Part shown: piece by piece, positions 1 to 8,654 of the stretch
Numbering within the stretch: position 1 is the stretch's first letter
Layout of the letters: each line of letters opens with the position of its first letter
DNA from: Planctomycetota bacterium
Lineage (GTDB): Bacteria > Planctomycetota > Planctomycetia > Gemmatales > Gemmataceae
Length of the DNA: 58,287 nt
Assembly: GCA_003671255.1 (NCBI GenBank)
Contig: QWPF01000008.1
Span: 1-58,287, forward strand
Direction: 5' to 3'
Notes under the pieces: model-generated
What the model was told of the DNA's origin: nothing
Seen by the model: only the letters and a program-made list of their open reading frames with translations
Databases searched by the model: none
Translations under genes and position numbers: made by a program

Positions 1-166
1 TGGTTTTATTTTACTTCGCCAAAAAGGTAGCCATATTATTTTAAGGCGGGGCCCAATGGGTTGTGTCGTTCCAAATCATCGTGAAATCAAGATGGGAACA
101 CTTAGCGGAATCTTGAAACAAGCTGGCGTTAGTGCCGAAGAATTTATTGAAACCCTTCGTAAATAA
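1..166 (+). CDS. hicA: HicA-family mRNA interferase toxin, 3' end only
   Basis: Reading from base 2, an open frame runs to TAA at 164-166 and gives the last 54 residues of a small protein. It contains KGSHIILRR, then VVPNHREIKMGTLSGILKQA and a C-terminal SAEEFIETLRK. This is the HicA/YcfA pattern: a double-stranded-RNA-binding-like fold whose catalytic histidine is in the G-S-H motif, followed by the GTL...ILKQAG helix. HicA cleaves mRNA and is neutralised by HicB. The start, and about the first 15-20 residues, lie before the window. No hicB follows, since the next gene is on the other strand, so a HicB antitoxin would have to be upstream. Family assignment is firm; toxin activity is inferred. 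Confidence 0.88.
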   Translation, partial: GFILLRQKGSHIILRRGPMGCVVPNHREIKMGTLSGILKQAGVSAEEFIETLRK

Positions 167-204
167 TAATCACCTTAAAGGCAATGAAGAAGCTGCTTCT
201 TTTA

Positions 205-1992
205 TTAATTTGAGTTTGTGTTGAACCAGCGTTTTCCCAAAAGCTTGGCTTCCATGGTCGCAGGGACATCTGGATAAGCTTTTTCAATCTGCCTAAGAGC
301 TTCGCCAAGCTGCGTCAATAATGCGGAGTTTGCAGTTTTAAAGGATGAAGTTTCTGGATTGATCGAGCCTGTTTTCCCATTCAAAACAGAATCTAATTTT
401 TTAATTGTTTCAAGTTTGATGCGAGCCTGCTTTTCTATTATCACTTTCTTGCTCTTATCTACTTTGGGAAGGATAGCCCTGGCTTTATTAGCAATCGCAG
501 TATTTTTGTAATTAAGAATGATTCTTTCGAGATGCAAAAATGCCTGCAGAGGATCAGTTTCAACAAGGTTGTTTGCATCTTCGAGACTAGCAGTTGCACC
601 TTCGCAAAGAGTATCCACCAGAAGCTTGGCTTCTTCAGCAACTTCTTTTGCAGGGTTGGATATCAAGGCCAAGGCTTTTGCAAGCACCTGACTGGGTGGC
701 GTTCCCATGCCTAGAGAATCCACCAAAGGTTGCACTAGCTTGGTGTAAGAATCTTTGCCTAGTTTTTCTATAAGTGCCTGCCCAACAAGATAGCGAAGGG
801 CTTTTTCAATGGAGGTGGCATCACCTCGGTAAACAGCATTGCCTTCGTGATCAAACAGCATTGCATGCGGAGGAATAAAAGATTCGGATACCTTGAAGTT
901 GAAGGATGCCTTGGCAAACAAAGGCAGCGTAAGGCTAGAGGTGTTCCAATCCTTTAAAAGATTTGGTTCGGTTGAAGAGTTCGTACCTGAAACAAAAGTA
1001 ACCAGGCCAAAGTCTGCAAGTTCCCTGTGCCAAGTTTGAACTTTTAGAAGTTGAGCCAACTCATCATCCTTACCAGCCCTGTGAAGAATTGCAGCAACGA
1101 CTTTGCCCTTTAAAGAACTCTGGGTTAAGTTCGCCCCGCCAATTTGATTACCTAGGCGAATCCCTTCGGTTGTTATTTCTAAATTAAAAGTTGAAGAAGA
1201 GGGGATGGGAGAAGTAACACTTTTGCTTTTTGCAATTGTTGGCTTTGTTGCTTTTCCCCAGAGATTTTCCATGAGGGCGAACCCTGCTTTATCGTGCTTC
1301 TTTAAATCTTCCCTCGTATGGGGAAAATAATCGATTCGATTCAAATAGGCGCAGCTCATCTCTGCAAAATATTCATGTTCATTGGTTGCAGCATAGGAAG
1401 TGCGATCGTAAAGGTTTCTTTCCATCGCTAGCTTGTAAGTCTGCTTGACCGTAGGGTTTTCATATCCCACAAGTTGAAAGTGAACTGCATGAGCCATTTC
1501 ATGAAGCAGTACACAACGCTTGGTATCAAACTCGGGTTGATGTTCTTTGGTTAATGATTTCATGCGTAGAACAACAACAGAATTAGCTTTAAGTGGTTGA
1601 GTGCCTTCTTGCAGTAATTGTCTTTGAGTGCCGCCATAATAGACTGCAAGGGCATTCCCCTGTCTGCCATTGCTCATTGCGAGTTGTTCATCCCATTCAA
1701 CCCAGATAAGAATATTTCTAAGGAGTGCAAGAGGCTTGGGGGAAAGAACTGCGGAGATCATTTTAAGTTCCATGTCAAGAACTTCGAGCGGTTTGACTTT
1801 GAACATTTCAGAATTTTTAGGGTCAATAACCTTACTGTGAACAAGAAGAGTAAAGCCATCGATCATCATGGTTTTATAACCAGGAATGGAATCTGGTTTG
1901 ATCACTGCCTTTTTAGTTGCAGTAGGCTGCGCACTAAGGTCAAACGAAAACAGCACGAGCAAAATAATAACTAAAGATAATAATTTTCGCAT
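205..1992 (-). CDS. Secreted HEMAH zinc metallopeptidase-like protein
   Basis: 595 residues. Residues 1-21 look like a signal peptide (MRKLL, a hydrophobic stretch, then a cut near SAQ), so the protein should be exported. A zinc-peptidase HExxH motif is seen at H164-E165-M-A-H168. About 40 residues later NEHEYFAE supplies a likely third ligand (E207 or E211), a gluzincin-like arrangement. The rest, about residues 270-595, has no motif I recognise; it contains a stretch reminiscent of a redoxin-like fold (residues 300-410) and helical repeats near the C-terminus. The start ATG at 1992 has AAGGTG a few bases upstream. The gene stands alone between hicA and the cytochrome gene. Substrate unknown; the peptidase call rests on the motif only. 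Confidence 0.7.
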   Translation of the reverse strand: MRKLLSLVIILLVLFSFDLSAQPTATKKAVIKPDSIPGYKTMMIDGFTLLVHSKVIDPKNSEMFKVKPLEVLDMELKMISAVLSPKPLALLRNILIWVEWDEQLAMSNGRQGNALAVYYGGTQRQLLQEGTQPLKANSVVVLRMKSLTKEHQPEFDTKRCVLLHEMAHAVHFQLVGYENPTVKQTYKLAMERNLYDRTSYAATNEHEYFAEMSCAYLNRIDYFPHTREDLKKHDKAGFALMENLWGKATKPTIAKSKSVTSPIPSSSTFNLEITTEGIRLGNQIGGANLTQSSLKGKVVAAILHRAGKDDELAQLLKVQTWHRELADFGLVTFVSGTNSSTEPNLLKDWNTSSLTLPLFAKASFNFKVSESFIPPHAMLFDHEGNAVYRGDATSIEKALRYLVGQALIEKLGKDSYTKLVQPLVDSLGMGTPPSQVLAKALALISNPAKEVAEEAKLLVDTLCEGATASLEDANNLVETDPLQAFLHLERIILNYKNTAIANKARAILPKVDKSKKVIIEKQARIKLETIKKLDSVLNGKTGSINPETSSFKTANSALLTQLGEALRQIEKAYPDVPATMEAKLLGKRWFNTNSN

Positions 1993-2092
1993 GAGGCACC
2001 TTGGGCTAAATTAAGACCAACCCCACCCATGGTAGACGAATACTCTTCAAGTGTGAAGGAATTATTGTCTCACATTGAATCGGGGTGAAATG

Positions 2093-2125
2093 AAAAAGGA
2101 TGCCCATGAGTAACATGAGCATCCT
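2093..2125 (-). terminator. Rho-independent terminator after the cytochrome gene
   Basis: On the minus strand AGGATGC pairs with GCATCCT, and CATG pairs with CATG above one mismatch, closing an AGTAA-type loop (2098-2125). A run of five U follows (2097-2093). It lies about 20 bp past the stop of the multihaem cytochrome gene. Confidence 0.75.
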
Positions 2126-2146
2126 AGAATTGCTTTAAAGCGAAGG

Positions 2147-5100
2147 TTATTTCTTTGCAGGGCCTACAGGATCTCGGCTATAACCTTCCCACATAGGATC
2201 ATTGCTAACCTTCCAGACTTTGCCATTATGCATGAACAGTTTCTGGGTTTCTTCCTTATTGAAAGGTCGGGCCCCGATCCTGCCAAACACAGAAAGCTGA
2301 TTTCCACTCTCATCAACCGCCCTATCGCGATCCATGCCCTTGCTGATGCAAAGTGCGTGCCCGCCAATGGGTAGCTTGAAGGTTGCGATCAATTCCGGCG
2401 TGGGTTTAGGACTGAACCCCCCACTGCCTGGCGAATCAGGCGTAGTAAGCTGCAAGATGCGCATACCGTTTTTACCATCAGCGACATAAGCGAATTCGCT
2501 GGTGTAAGTGATACCAAGTTTAACATCATGGGCATCATTGATTTCGCCATTGGCATTAAAGACTTGATCCACCTTGGGTTTCTCAGGGTTCTGGATATCA
2601 AGGATAACCACACCAAGTTTGCCTGCAGCGAGGTAGGCATAAGTTCGGGCAAGGTAAATGCTATGAACATGTGGAATGTTGATCTGACTGATGGGTTTAG
2701 GCTTGGCAAGGTCTGTAACATCCAGAACTTTAACGCCTTCTTCATCAGCGACAAATGCATAGCGGAACTGAACTGCAACAGCTTTGGGCTTCTTGAGCCA
2801 TTTGTTATCAATCACGCTGGTGATTACTGGTTTAGTAGAATCTTCGCATGAAATAACAACTAGGCCTTTATCACAAGTGACATAAACATAATTGCCCACG
2901 GTGATCACATGGCTTGCCCCTGCAAGAATGTTATCTGGGTTGAATGTCCAGGCTCGTTTTATAAAGTTGTTAAGCGGATCGCCATCTAAAAGGGTACCAG
3001 CGCCCACTGCAACCAAGCCTTCATATCTATCGGTAAAGAAGATAAGGCCATAGATGCCTGCAACGCGGGGCTCATCATTTTCAGGGAAGTGCTTGCGTGT
3101 AGGATCTGGTGCGATGGTTGAAGGTGCAGCAACACAAGTTGCGTACTTACTGCGAATGTAAAACTTCTGGCCGAGCGGGGAAACAGGAGCGGTGGACATA
3201 CGCTCGGAGAAGCCCTTGTGGTCGATGAAAGCAATATCGAAGATGCGGAAACCAGCTTCGCCACATGCAGCATAAAGATATTCGCCACGATGCTGAACGC
3301 TTTGGATCTCTGACTTCATGAATGGATGAAGCAGAGGATCACTAATATCGCGGCCTACATGTTCGTGGGCTCGTTTAAGCATGCTCTTATTCTTGCCTAC
3401 ATGTTCCTTAAAGAAATCTGGGTAGGCAAGCCTATGCAGATAACTGCCAATCACCGCCTGTGGTTCATCGCGTTCGGTGGAAACAATACTCCATAAGCCG
3501 TGAGCACCTGCACCAACCCATGCATAACGCCCGATGAAGTTCAGGTAATTAGTACCCTGCATCGAAAGTTGGGTGATCAGCGCATTGTTATTATCATCCT
3601 TGGAAAGATGACAATCAGCGCATTGCTTGGTGGCTTTACCGCTAAAGGTGTGTGGCACATTGGTACTGAAAGCAATACCGCTTAAACCCTCTGCGGAATG
3701 GGTCTGCTGTTGTTGATAAATAACTTCACGATTCTGATTGTAGCTGGTCACATGGATGGCACAAGAAGATCGGGAAGGATTAACCTTGTTGTTGGTAACA
3801 GAACCATCGCGTGCCAACATGAAAACATCATCGCGAAGTGTCTGCCAATTGTAGGAACTATAATTCCTGGTGACATCACCCTCGGCGTGAAGCTGAGGCA
3901 TCTTGCTGTTTGCCTTCTGGGGGATATGGCAGCCATAGCAACTTGGATTCCAAGAAGAATGGCACGAGATACAAGACATATTTTTATTGGAATGAGCACA
4001 ACCCGAATCATCATGGGCATCCACACCTTTGACATTACCCCAGACGATTTTATCACCTTCGTAGCGGACAGTCTTCGCGATGGCAGACTTAGCGTTGAAG
4101 TGTTCGCTTTGAGGGTTGATGGTGTCTCGAGTCTGAACAATTTCCCAGATGAGATCTTTTTCAACCATGCTGCGTTGATAGAGTTTTCCGTCTCTTCGTT
4201 CAAACCTGGCTTTGCCTGAAGGCGTTCGCAAAGAGGTAAGATCTCTACCATAAAGCGGGTTTTTCGTATCTTCGGGCTTCACATCAGGGTTCGAAGTGTA
4301 AGAAGCAGGGCCCGAGGTACGAAGCCTTGCAATGTCGGTAGATGAACCATGGCAGTCGATACATGCGATTTCAATCGCACCACGCACTTCCATCTGCAAT
4401 CTGTTGTTCCCATGCATATCTTGAATGAAATGGCAATCGACGCAATGCATACCTTTTTCGACATGGATATCGACAAGGTGCATGGGGATGCCCGCTCGTT
4501 CATGAGCTTCAAAGTTTTTCACTTCAGCAGGGCTGATCGGTTTTTTAGCAGGGTCGGTAGGTTCTTTGAAACGACTATGCAGTTCTTTGACAATATCGAC
4601 GCCTTTTTTCATGTTCGCAGAAGAAAGGTCTTTGACTGGATCGCCATTGTAATCAACCAAGTTTCCTTTTTGATCTCTGCGGAAAACAGCTCTGAAGACC
4701 CAACCATGACTATGGAAGTCGCCAAACTGGCTGTGCTTGGTTTGGGTGTTGAGGTCGGTCACATTATCGAGGAAATCAGGATCGGACCAGTTGCCTCTTG
4801 CTGAGGCTTCCTCGGGGTTCGCCATCTGCGCACGGATAAATTCTTCGCTGCTGGGATACTTTTGCTTTTTTGGATACATCAACTCTGCATCTGTTTCTAA
4901 ATCCCACCACATATAACCGATGAAACTATTCATCACGGTGGTACCTGGATGCACATGGCAAGTCATGCACTGGCTGGTTGGTATGGAATTACCCTTAGCA
5001 AAACGATGTTGAATAGGGTGCCCGGATTCATTCTTTGGAATGGTCGGGTCGGGTTTGACATCATCAAATTCTTTGTTGGTTGCTAGGCCTTTGTTCCCAA

Positions 5101-6196
5101 ATTTGGCATAGGGGCCAGAATGAATGGGGGAGCGATCATTGGCATAAATCACATGGCAACCGGTACAACCACTGTTGCGGTAATCGCCTGCTTGTTCATT
5201 GGTGCCTGAGAAGTTAAGTGTTGGGTCAAAAAGACGGTTCTTGGTAAGGCTCACAAAAACAGGGTCGGTACGATTTTCCGTACCCAGACCACGATTACTT
5301 AAACGGGAAAGAAATGGCCTGCCTGTATCTTCAAATATTTCGGGAAGACCAACTTCAGATCGGACTTTGCCACCTCGTTCGAATATACGAAGAATATTTC
5401 CAGGCTGCGTCATTTCAAATCTTGGCAGCGGATCAAGGTACGGAATTACCCCCCGAGTTTTTTCAAATTCGGTAGGTGGTGGATTCGATTGAATGCGCAA
5501 TGGTGTGCCGTTCATGCTGTAAAGCTCACCATGACGCGGCACTTTGTAAGGAATCGAACCGTTGTTATAAAGTGCAGCGCCCCAGAGCATGCAACCATGG
5601 CTCATCATGCTTTTTCGAACTTGGTTGACAATATTTGAATGGCAGTTCACGGTACCACAACTGATATGGCTGATGCGGGAATCACCTGGGTTTACAAAGC
5701 GGATGTAATCTGGAGATTCTTGATTAAGAAGGGTGTAACTGCGAACAGGGTTGGCAGAGTTACGCCATGCGCCTGGTTTTTTTGCGGGTGGGGCAGCGGG
5801 GCAACTGCGAGGAGTATTGGCGGGCCTTTCGGGATAGCCCGGGCCATCCACATTTCGGGTGAAATTCGGATTCCCGCCATGGCAGTCGGTACAACCAATT
5901 CTCACGGTTGTCTTGCAATGAGGATCCTTGGAATTTTCATGACACGAAATACAATTGGTAGACTTGGCTTTGATTTCTTCATCGGATTGTTTGTTAAGAT
6001 CCAACCCTTCCAATTCTGGGGGCAGAGGAAAAGGGACATTGGAAGGAGCTACTATGGCGACTACGGGCGGTGCAGCTGATAGGGGCATCGAGCTTTTAAA
6101 CAAGCCCCCAAAACCATAAAATACTCCCAGCGAAAGAGCCAGAAATACAACGCTGTTGATCAGTTTTTCACGAGAAACATTCAAAGGCATGGCCAT
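2147..6196 (-). CDS. Giant membrane-anchored multihaem c-type cytochrome with C-terminal LVIVD repeats
   Basis: About 1349 residues from the proposed start. One N-terminal membrane segment (SVVFLALSLGVFYGFGGLF) anchors it, with the rest extracytoplasmic. Nine CXXCH haem sites are visible (CISCH, CTDCH, CTGCH, CMTCH, CVDCH, CIDCH, CISCH, CYGCH, CADCH), plus one spaced variant, CGTVNCH. The last 300 or so residues carry about five repeats of the form YVADGKNGMRIL / YLAAGKLGVVILDI, the LVIVD type that forms beta-propellers. The longest frame begins at 6247, but the ATG at 6196 has AGGAGG four bases upstream, and a second ATG at 6190 has it ten bases upstream, so the longer N-terminus is probably not translated. 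Likely role: electron transfer in the periplasm or at the outer membrane. The beta-barrel gene upstream on the same strand may be its partner. Electron donor and acceptor cannot be told from sequence. Confidence 0.85.
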   Translation of the reverse strand: MAMPLNVSREKLINSVVFLALSLGVFYGFGGLFKSSMPLSAAPPVVAIVAPSNVPFPLPPELEGLDLNKQSDEEIKAKSTNCISCHENSKDPHCKTTVRIGCTDCHGGNPNFTRNVDGPGYPERPANTPRSCPAAPPAKKPGAWRNSANPVRSYTLLNQESPDYIRFVNPGDSRISHISCGTVNCHSNIVNQVRKSMMSHGCMLWGAALYNNGSIPYKVPRHGELYSMNGTPLRIQSNPPPTEFEKTRGVIPYLDPLPRFEMTQPGNILRIFERGGKVRSEVGLPEIFEDTGRPFLSRLSNRGLGTENRTDPVFVSLTKNRLFDPTLNFSGTNEQAGDYRNSGCTGCHVIYANDRSPIHSGPYAKFGNKGLATNKEFDDVKPDPTIPKNESGHPIQHRFAKGNSIPTSQCMTCHVHPGTTVMNSFIGYMWWDLETDAELMYPKKQKYPSSEEFIRAQMANPEEASARGNWSDPDFLDNVTDLNTQTKHSQFGDFHSHGWVFRAVFRRDQKGNLVDYNGDPVKDLSSANMKKGVDIVKELHSRFKEPTDPAKKPISPAEVKNFEAHERAGIPMHLVDIHVEKGMHCVDCHFIQDMHGNNRLQMEVRGAIEIACIDCHGSSTDIARLRTSGPASYTSNPDVKPEDTKNPLYGRDLTSLRTPSGKARFERRDGKLYQRSMVEKDLIWEIVQTRDTINPQSEHFNAKSAIAKTVRYEGDKIVWGNVKGVDAHDDSGCAHSNKNMSCISCHSSWNPSCYGCHIPQKANSKMPQLHAEGDVTRNYSSYNWQTLRDDVFMLARDGSVTNNKVNPSRSSCAIHVTSYNQNREVIYQQQQTHSAEGLSGIAFSTNVPHTFSGKATKQCADCHLSKDDNNNALITQLSMQGTNYLNFIGRYAWVGAGAHGLWSIVSTERDEPQAVIGSYLHRLAYPDFFKEHVGKNKSMLKRAHEHVGRDISDPLLHPFMKSEIQSVQHRGEYLYAACGEAGFRIFDIAFIDHKGFSERMSTAPVSPLGQKFYIRSKYATCVAAPSTIAPDPTRKHFPENDEPRVAGIYGLIFFTDRYEGLVAVGAGTLLDGDPLNNFIKRAWTFNPDNILAGASHVITVGNYVYVTCDKGLVVISCEDSTKPVITSVIDNKWLKKPKAVAVQFRYAFVADEEGVKVLDVTDLAKPKPISQINIPHVHSIYLARTYAYLAAGKLGVVILDIQNPEKPKVDQVFNANGEINDAHDVKLGITYTSEFAYVADGKNGMRILQLTTPDSPGSGGFSPKPTPELIATFKLPIGGHALCISKGMDRDRAVDESGNQLSVFGRIGARPFNKEETQKLFMHNGKVWKVSNDPMWEGYSRDPVGPAKK

Positions 6197-6321
6197 TGCG
6201 CCTCCTGCACTTAAGCCACGAAAAAACCCATACGCAAGATTGCGCATGGGTATAAAATAAGCTTTTTAACTAATTTAGGTCAAGAGAGGTAAAGTTTTTA
6301 TGCTTCCATGACTACAAACAA

Positions 6322-8295
6322 CTAGTAAGTAAGGGTAAGTTGGGCAAAACCGGCTACTAGGGGATCCACTGTTCCGAACGGGTTATTATACAAGGCCTTA
6401 AACGCTGAACCTGGAACTAGGGTTGAAACACCCACCGTCATAATTGCATTGTTGTTAAGAAAGGGCCTGTATTCAAAGCCCGAACTTAAATCTGTGCCAA
6501 GGAAGTTATTGATACCTCCTGCATAAACATATTGCTCAATCACAGAACTGCTTTCCAACCAAAGGAAGTTACAATTGTTGATCATCTTTAATTTTGGATT
6601 GATGTCTAAATCAAATCCCAAATTATAAAGCAGCAAGCCAGGGTTCACAAAATTCGCCTGACCCTGAGTTTTACTGCTACGAAGATCTGGGATTAAACTA
6701 CCGTTATTTACCAAGTTCACCCCAAACAACTTCACCGATTGCCTTTGCCAGTAACTGAATGGCCCGCCTGCAAAATTACTATTTTCAAAGATGGTATCAA
6801 AACCAGAAGCATGGCTATTGGTGATATCTCGATCGCCTGAAGACCAGAAGAACGAAGTACGAAATCTTGCATAATCGCGATCATAGGAAAGTTCACATGC
6901 AGCCATCGCTGCGCGAATATCCTGCGCCTGCCCTGCAAGAGGATTATAAGCATCATAACCCATTACATAATACATCTGGTGCGACACATTAAAGCGCTCG
7001 ATATGGCCATCGCCCGCCCAACCAAAGTAAACAGCATCAACATTATGGGGTGTAAAAACTCCCACTGGATCCGGGCGGATAAGGAAGCTGTTGCGATCAA
7101 AAAGCAGATCCGCTGAATCGTGATAATAATTGGTACTTACTTGTGCTGTATAGCCTGGCCAGATAAAATCTTGCCTATAGTAGTTAGCAAAAATAAGGTT
7201 GGTTCCACGATCGCGGAAGGTATTCAAACCGCTATTGGTATCTTTTTCAGCTTGGCGAAAGTAAGCCAGATTAAACTGATCACGGTTGTTGTTTCGGGTG
7301 CCGAATATACGCACTGCACGGTTGATATCATTGAATAAAAACCCGCGGAAGTCGGCATTAAATGGCTGAGAACCAACTCGTGCAGACATAAAGTCATAGT
7401 AGGCACTGAGATCCACCAACTTGGTTTCTGCAAAATATTCTTGCAGGGCAAGATAATCTCGATCACGCTGGGTTCTTTTCAAAACATTGGGATTCACCAC
7501 CGCAAGCTCATTCACATTCAAGGTGTTTACATTTAGGATGGGATTTATTTTCAAGCGCCAATCCACAGGCTTATAGGCTGCATCCCCATGAAACAAATCA
7601 AAGCATAAAGACATAAAGGTCAAGTTGGCAAGTTGATTGGGATTACCAAAGAACTGTTCTTCAAAAGGCCTTGCGGTACTTTCAAACGGGGTTGTTCCAA
7701 TCGGGCTCTGAATCGCTTGGGTGATCTGTGTCACCGAACCTGTAAACTTGAAAAAGGTATGCTGACCATAAACTGGATAGTCACCCTTAAGAACATTTTG
7801 GTTGTACGGATCCCACCAATGACCAAGCTGAAAGGGGTAGTCCATAACAGGGGGGTGGCCCAAACCATAGCGATCCAAAGCGGGGAAGCCCATGCGCCAG
7901 CGATCGGGCATCGGTATATAATCGTTATCGCCAACAATATCAGAGAGTATGGAGGATTTACCTGTAAAACCTAATGGGGGAAGCACAGGGGTGGAAACTA
8001 TTTCTTCAATGCTGGGTGGTTTTTCCAATGCAGGAGGCGTAACCAATGGGCGTTCAATCGGCTTGGAGCTATCACCTGGCCTGGGTGCTTCAAAAGGTTT
8101 GTCTGCAGATTTAAAATCAGGTGTGGGTAATAAATTTGGTAATTGCGTGGGAATCGCTTCCTTCGCAACTTTGCTTTTCTCTGCTTGACTAACAATCAAA
8201 GGTTCATCCTTCACAGCTTCCTGTGATAAAATGATACCCGGTGTCCACCCAGCTCCGCATAGTGCCAGAGCCCATAGGATGCTTCGCAACCTCAT
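6322..8295 (-). CDS. Outer-membrane beta-barrel (porin-like) protein
   Basis: 657 residues. It has a signal peptide (MRLRSILWALALCGAGWTPG...), then a proline-rich low-complexity stretch of about 90 residues (21-115). A long body follows, rich in aromatic residues, Asn and Asp in alternating patterns typical of amphipathic beta strands. It ends in FAQLTLTY, a terminal aromatic as expected for a Bam-recognised outer-membrane protein. A metal or substrate specificity is not visible. It is transcribed before the multihaem cytochrome gene on the same strand with a gap of about 125 bp, which suggests joint expression and possibly a porin-cytochrome conduit. That is inference; the protein could also be an ordinary planctomycete surface barrel. 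Confidence 0.62.
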   Translation of the reverse strand: MRLRSILWALALCGAGWTPGIILSQEAVKDEPLIVSQAEKSKVAKEAIPTQLPNLLPTPDFKSADKPFEAPRPGDSSKPIERPLVTPPALEKPPSIEEIVSTPVLPPLGFTGKSSILSDIVGDNDYIPMPDRWRMGFPALDRYGLGHPPVMDYPFQLGHWWDPYNQNVLKGDYPVYGQHTFFKFTGSVTQITQAIQSPIGTTPFESTARPFEEQFFGNPNQLANLTFMSLCFDLFHGDAAYKPVDWRLKINPILNVNTLNVNELAVVNPNVLKRTQRDRDYLALQEYFAETKLVDLSAYYDFMSARVGSQPFNADFRGFLFNDINRAVRIFGTRNNNRDQFNLAYFRQAEKDTNSGLNTFRDRGTNLIFANYYRQDFIWPGYTAQVSTNYYHDSADLLFDRNSFLIRPDPVGVFTPHNVDAVYFGWAGDGHIERFNVSHQMYYVMGYDAYNPLAGQAQDIRAAMAACELSYDRDYARFRTSFFWSSGDRDITNSHASGFDTIFENSNFAGGPFSYWQRQSVKLFGVNLVNNGSLIPDLRSSKTQGQANFVNPGLLLYNLGFDLDINPKLKMINNCNFLWLESSSVIEQYVYAGGINNFLGTDLSSGFEYRPFLNNNAIMTVGVSTLVPGSAFKALYNNPFGTVDPLVAGFAQLTLTY

Positions 8296-8654
8296 GGGAA
8301 TGCCCTCTTAAAAGTATTGGCCGAGGAATTCTATTTGTTAATAATCACTAGCAAATATCATTTCCTCGAAAGTCTACGAATGTATTTATCGGTATAAGAA
8401 ATGTTAAGCTTGATAAAGATTGACAATTTTATCAGTAATTTGTGTTATTGGGGTTGTAATCATTATTCAGCCTGCAATTAAAGCCTCAAATAGCTATAGC
8501 ATTGAGCTCATTTCCTAAAACTTGATAGTTTTCTCAAATATTTTCAAAATTGACTCAAAGACTTTTCCGATTATGTCGATTCTTCTTTTAAGGAATAGCT
8601 CCCTCATCGGTAGTAAACAGTTATTTGGAGCATTCCTATTGGAGAATCTCAGAG
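8296..8654. other. Divergent intergenic region, AT-rich
   Basis: It separates the minus-strand beta-barrel gene from the plus-strand GlcG-domain gene. It holds one reasonable sigma-70-like site facing right (given separately). I see no ORF, RNA gene or clear operator. Confidence 0.6.
8420..8448 (+). promoter_or_regulatory. Possible sigma-70 type promoter
   Basis: A perfect TTGACA at 8420-8425 is followed after 17 bp by TGTTAT, four of six matches to TATAAT. It points toward the exported GlcG-domain gene and would give a 5' leader of about 200 nt. Planctomycete promoter rules are poorly known, so this is weak. Confidence 0.3.
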
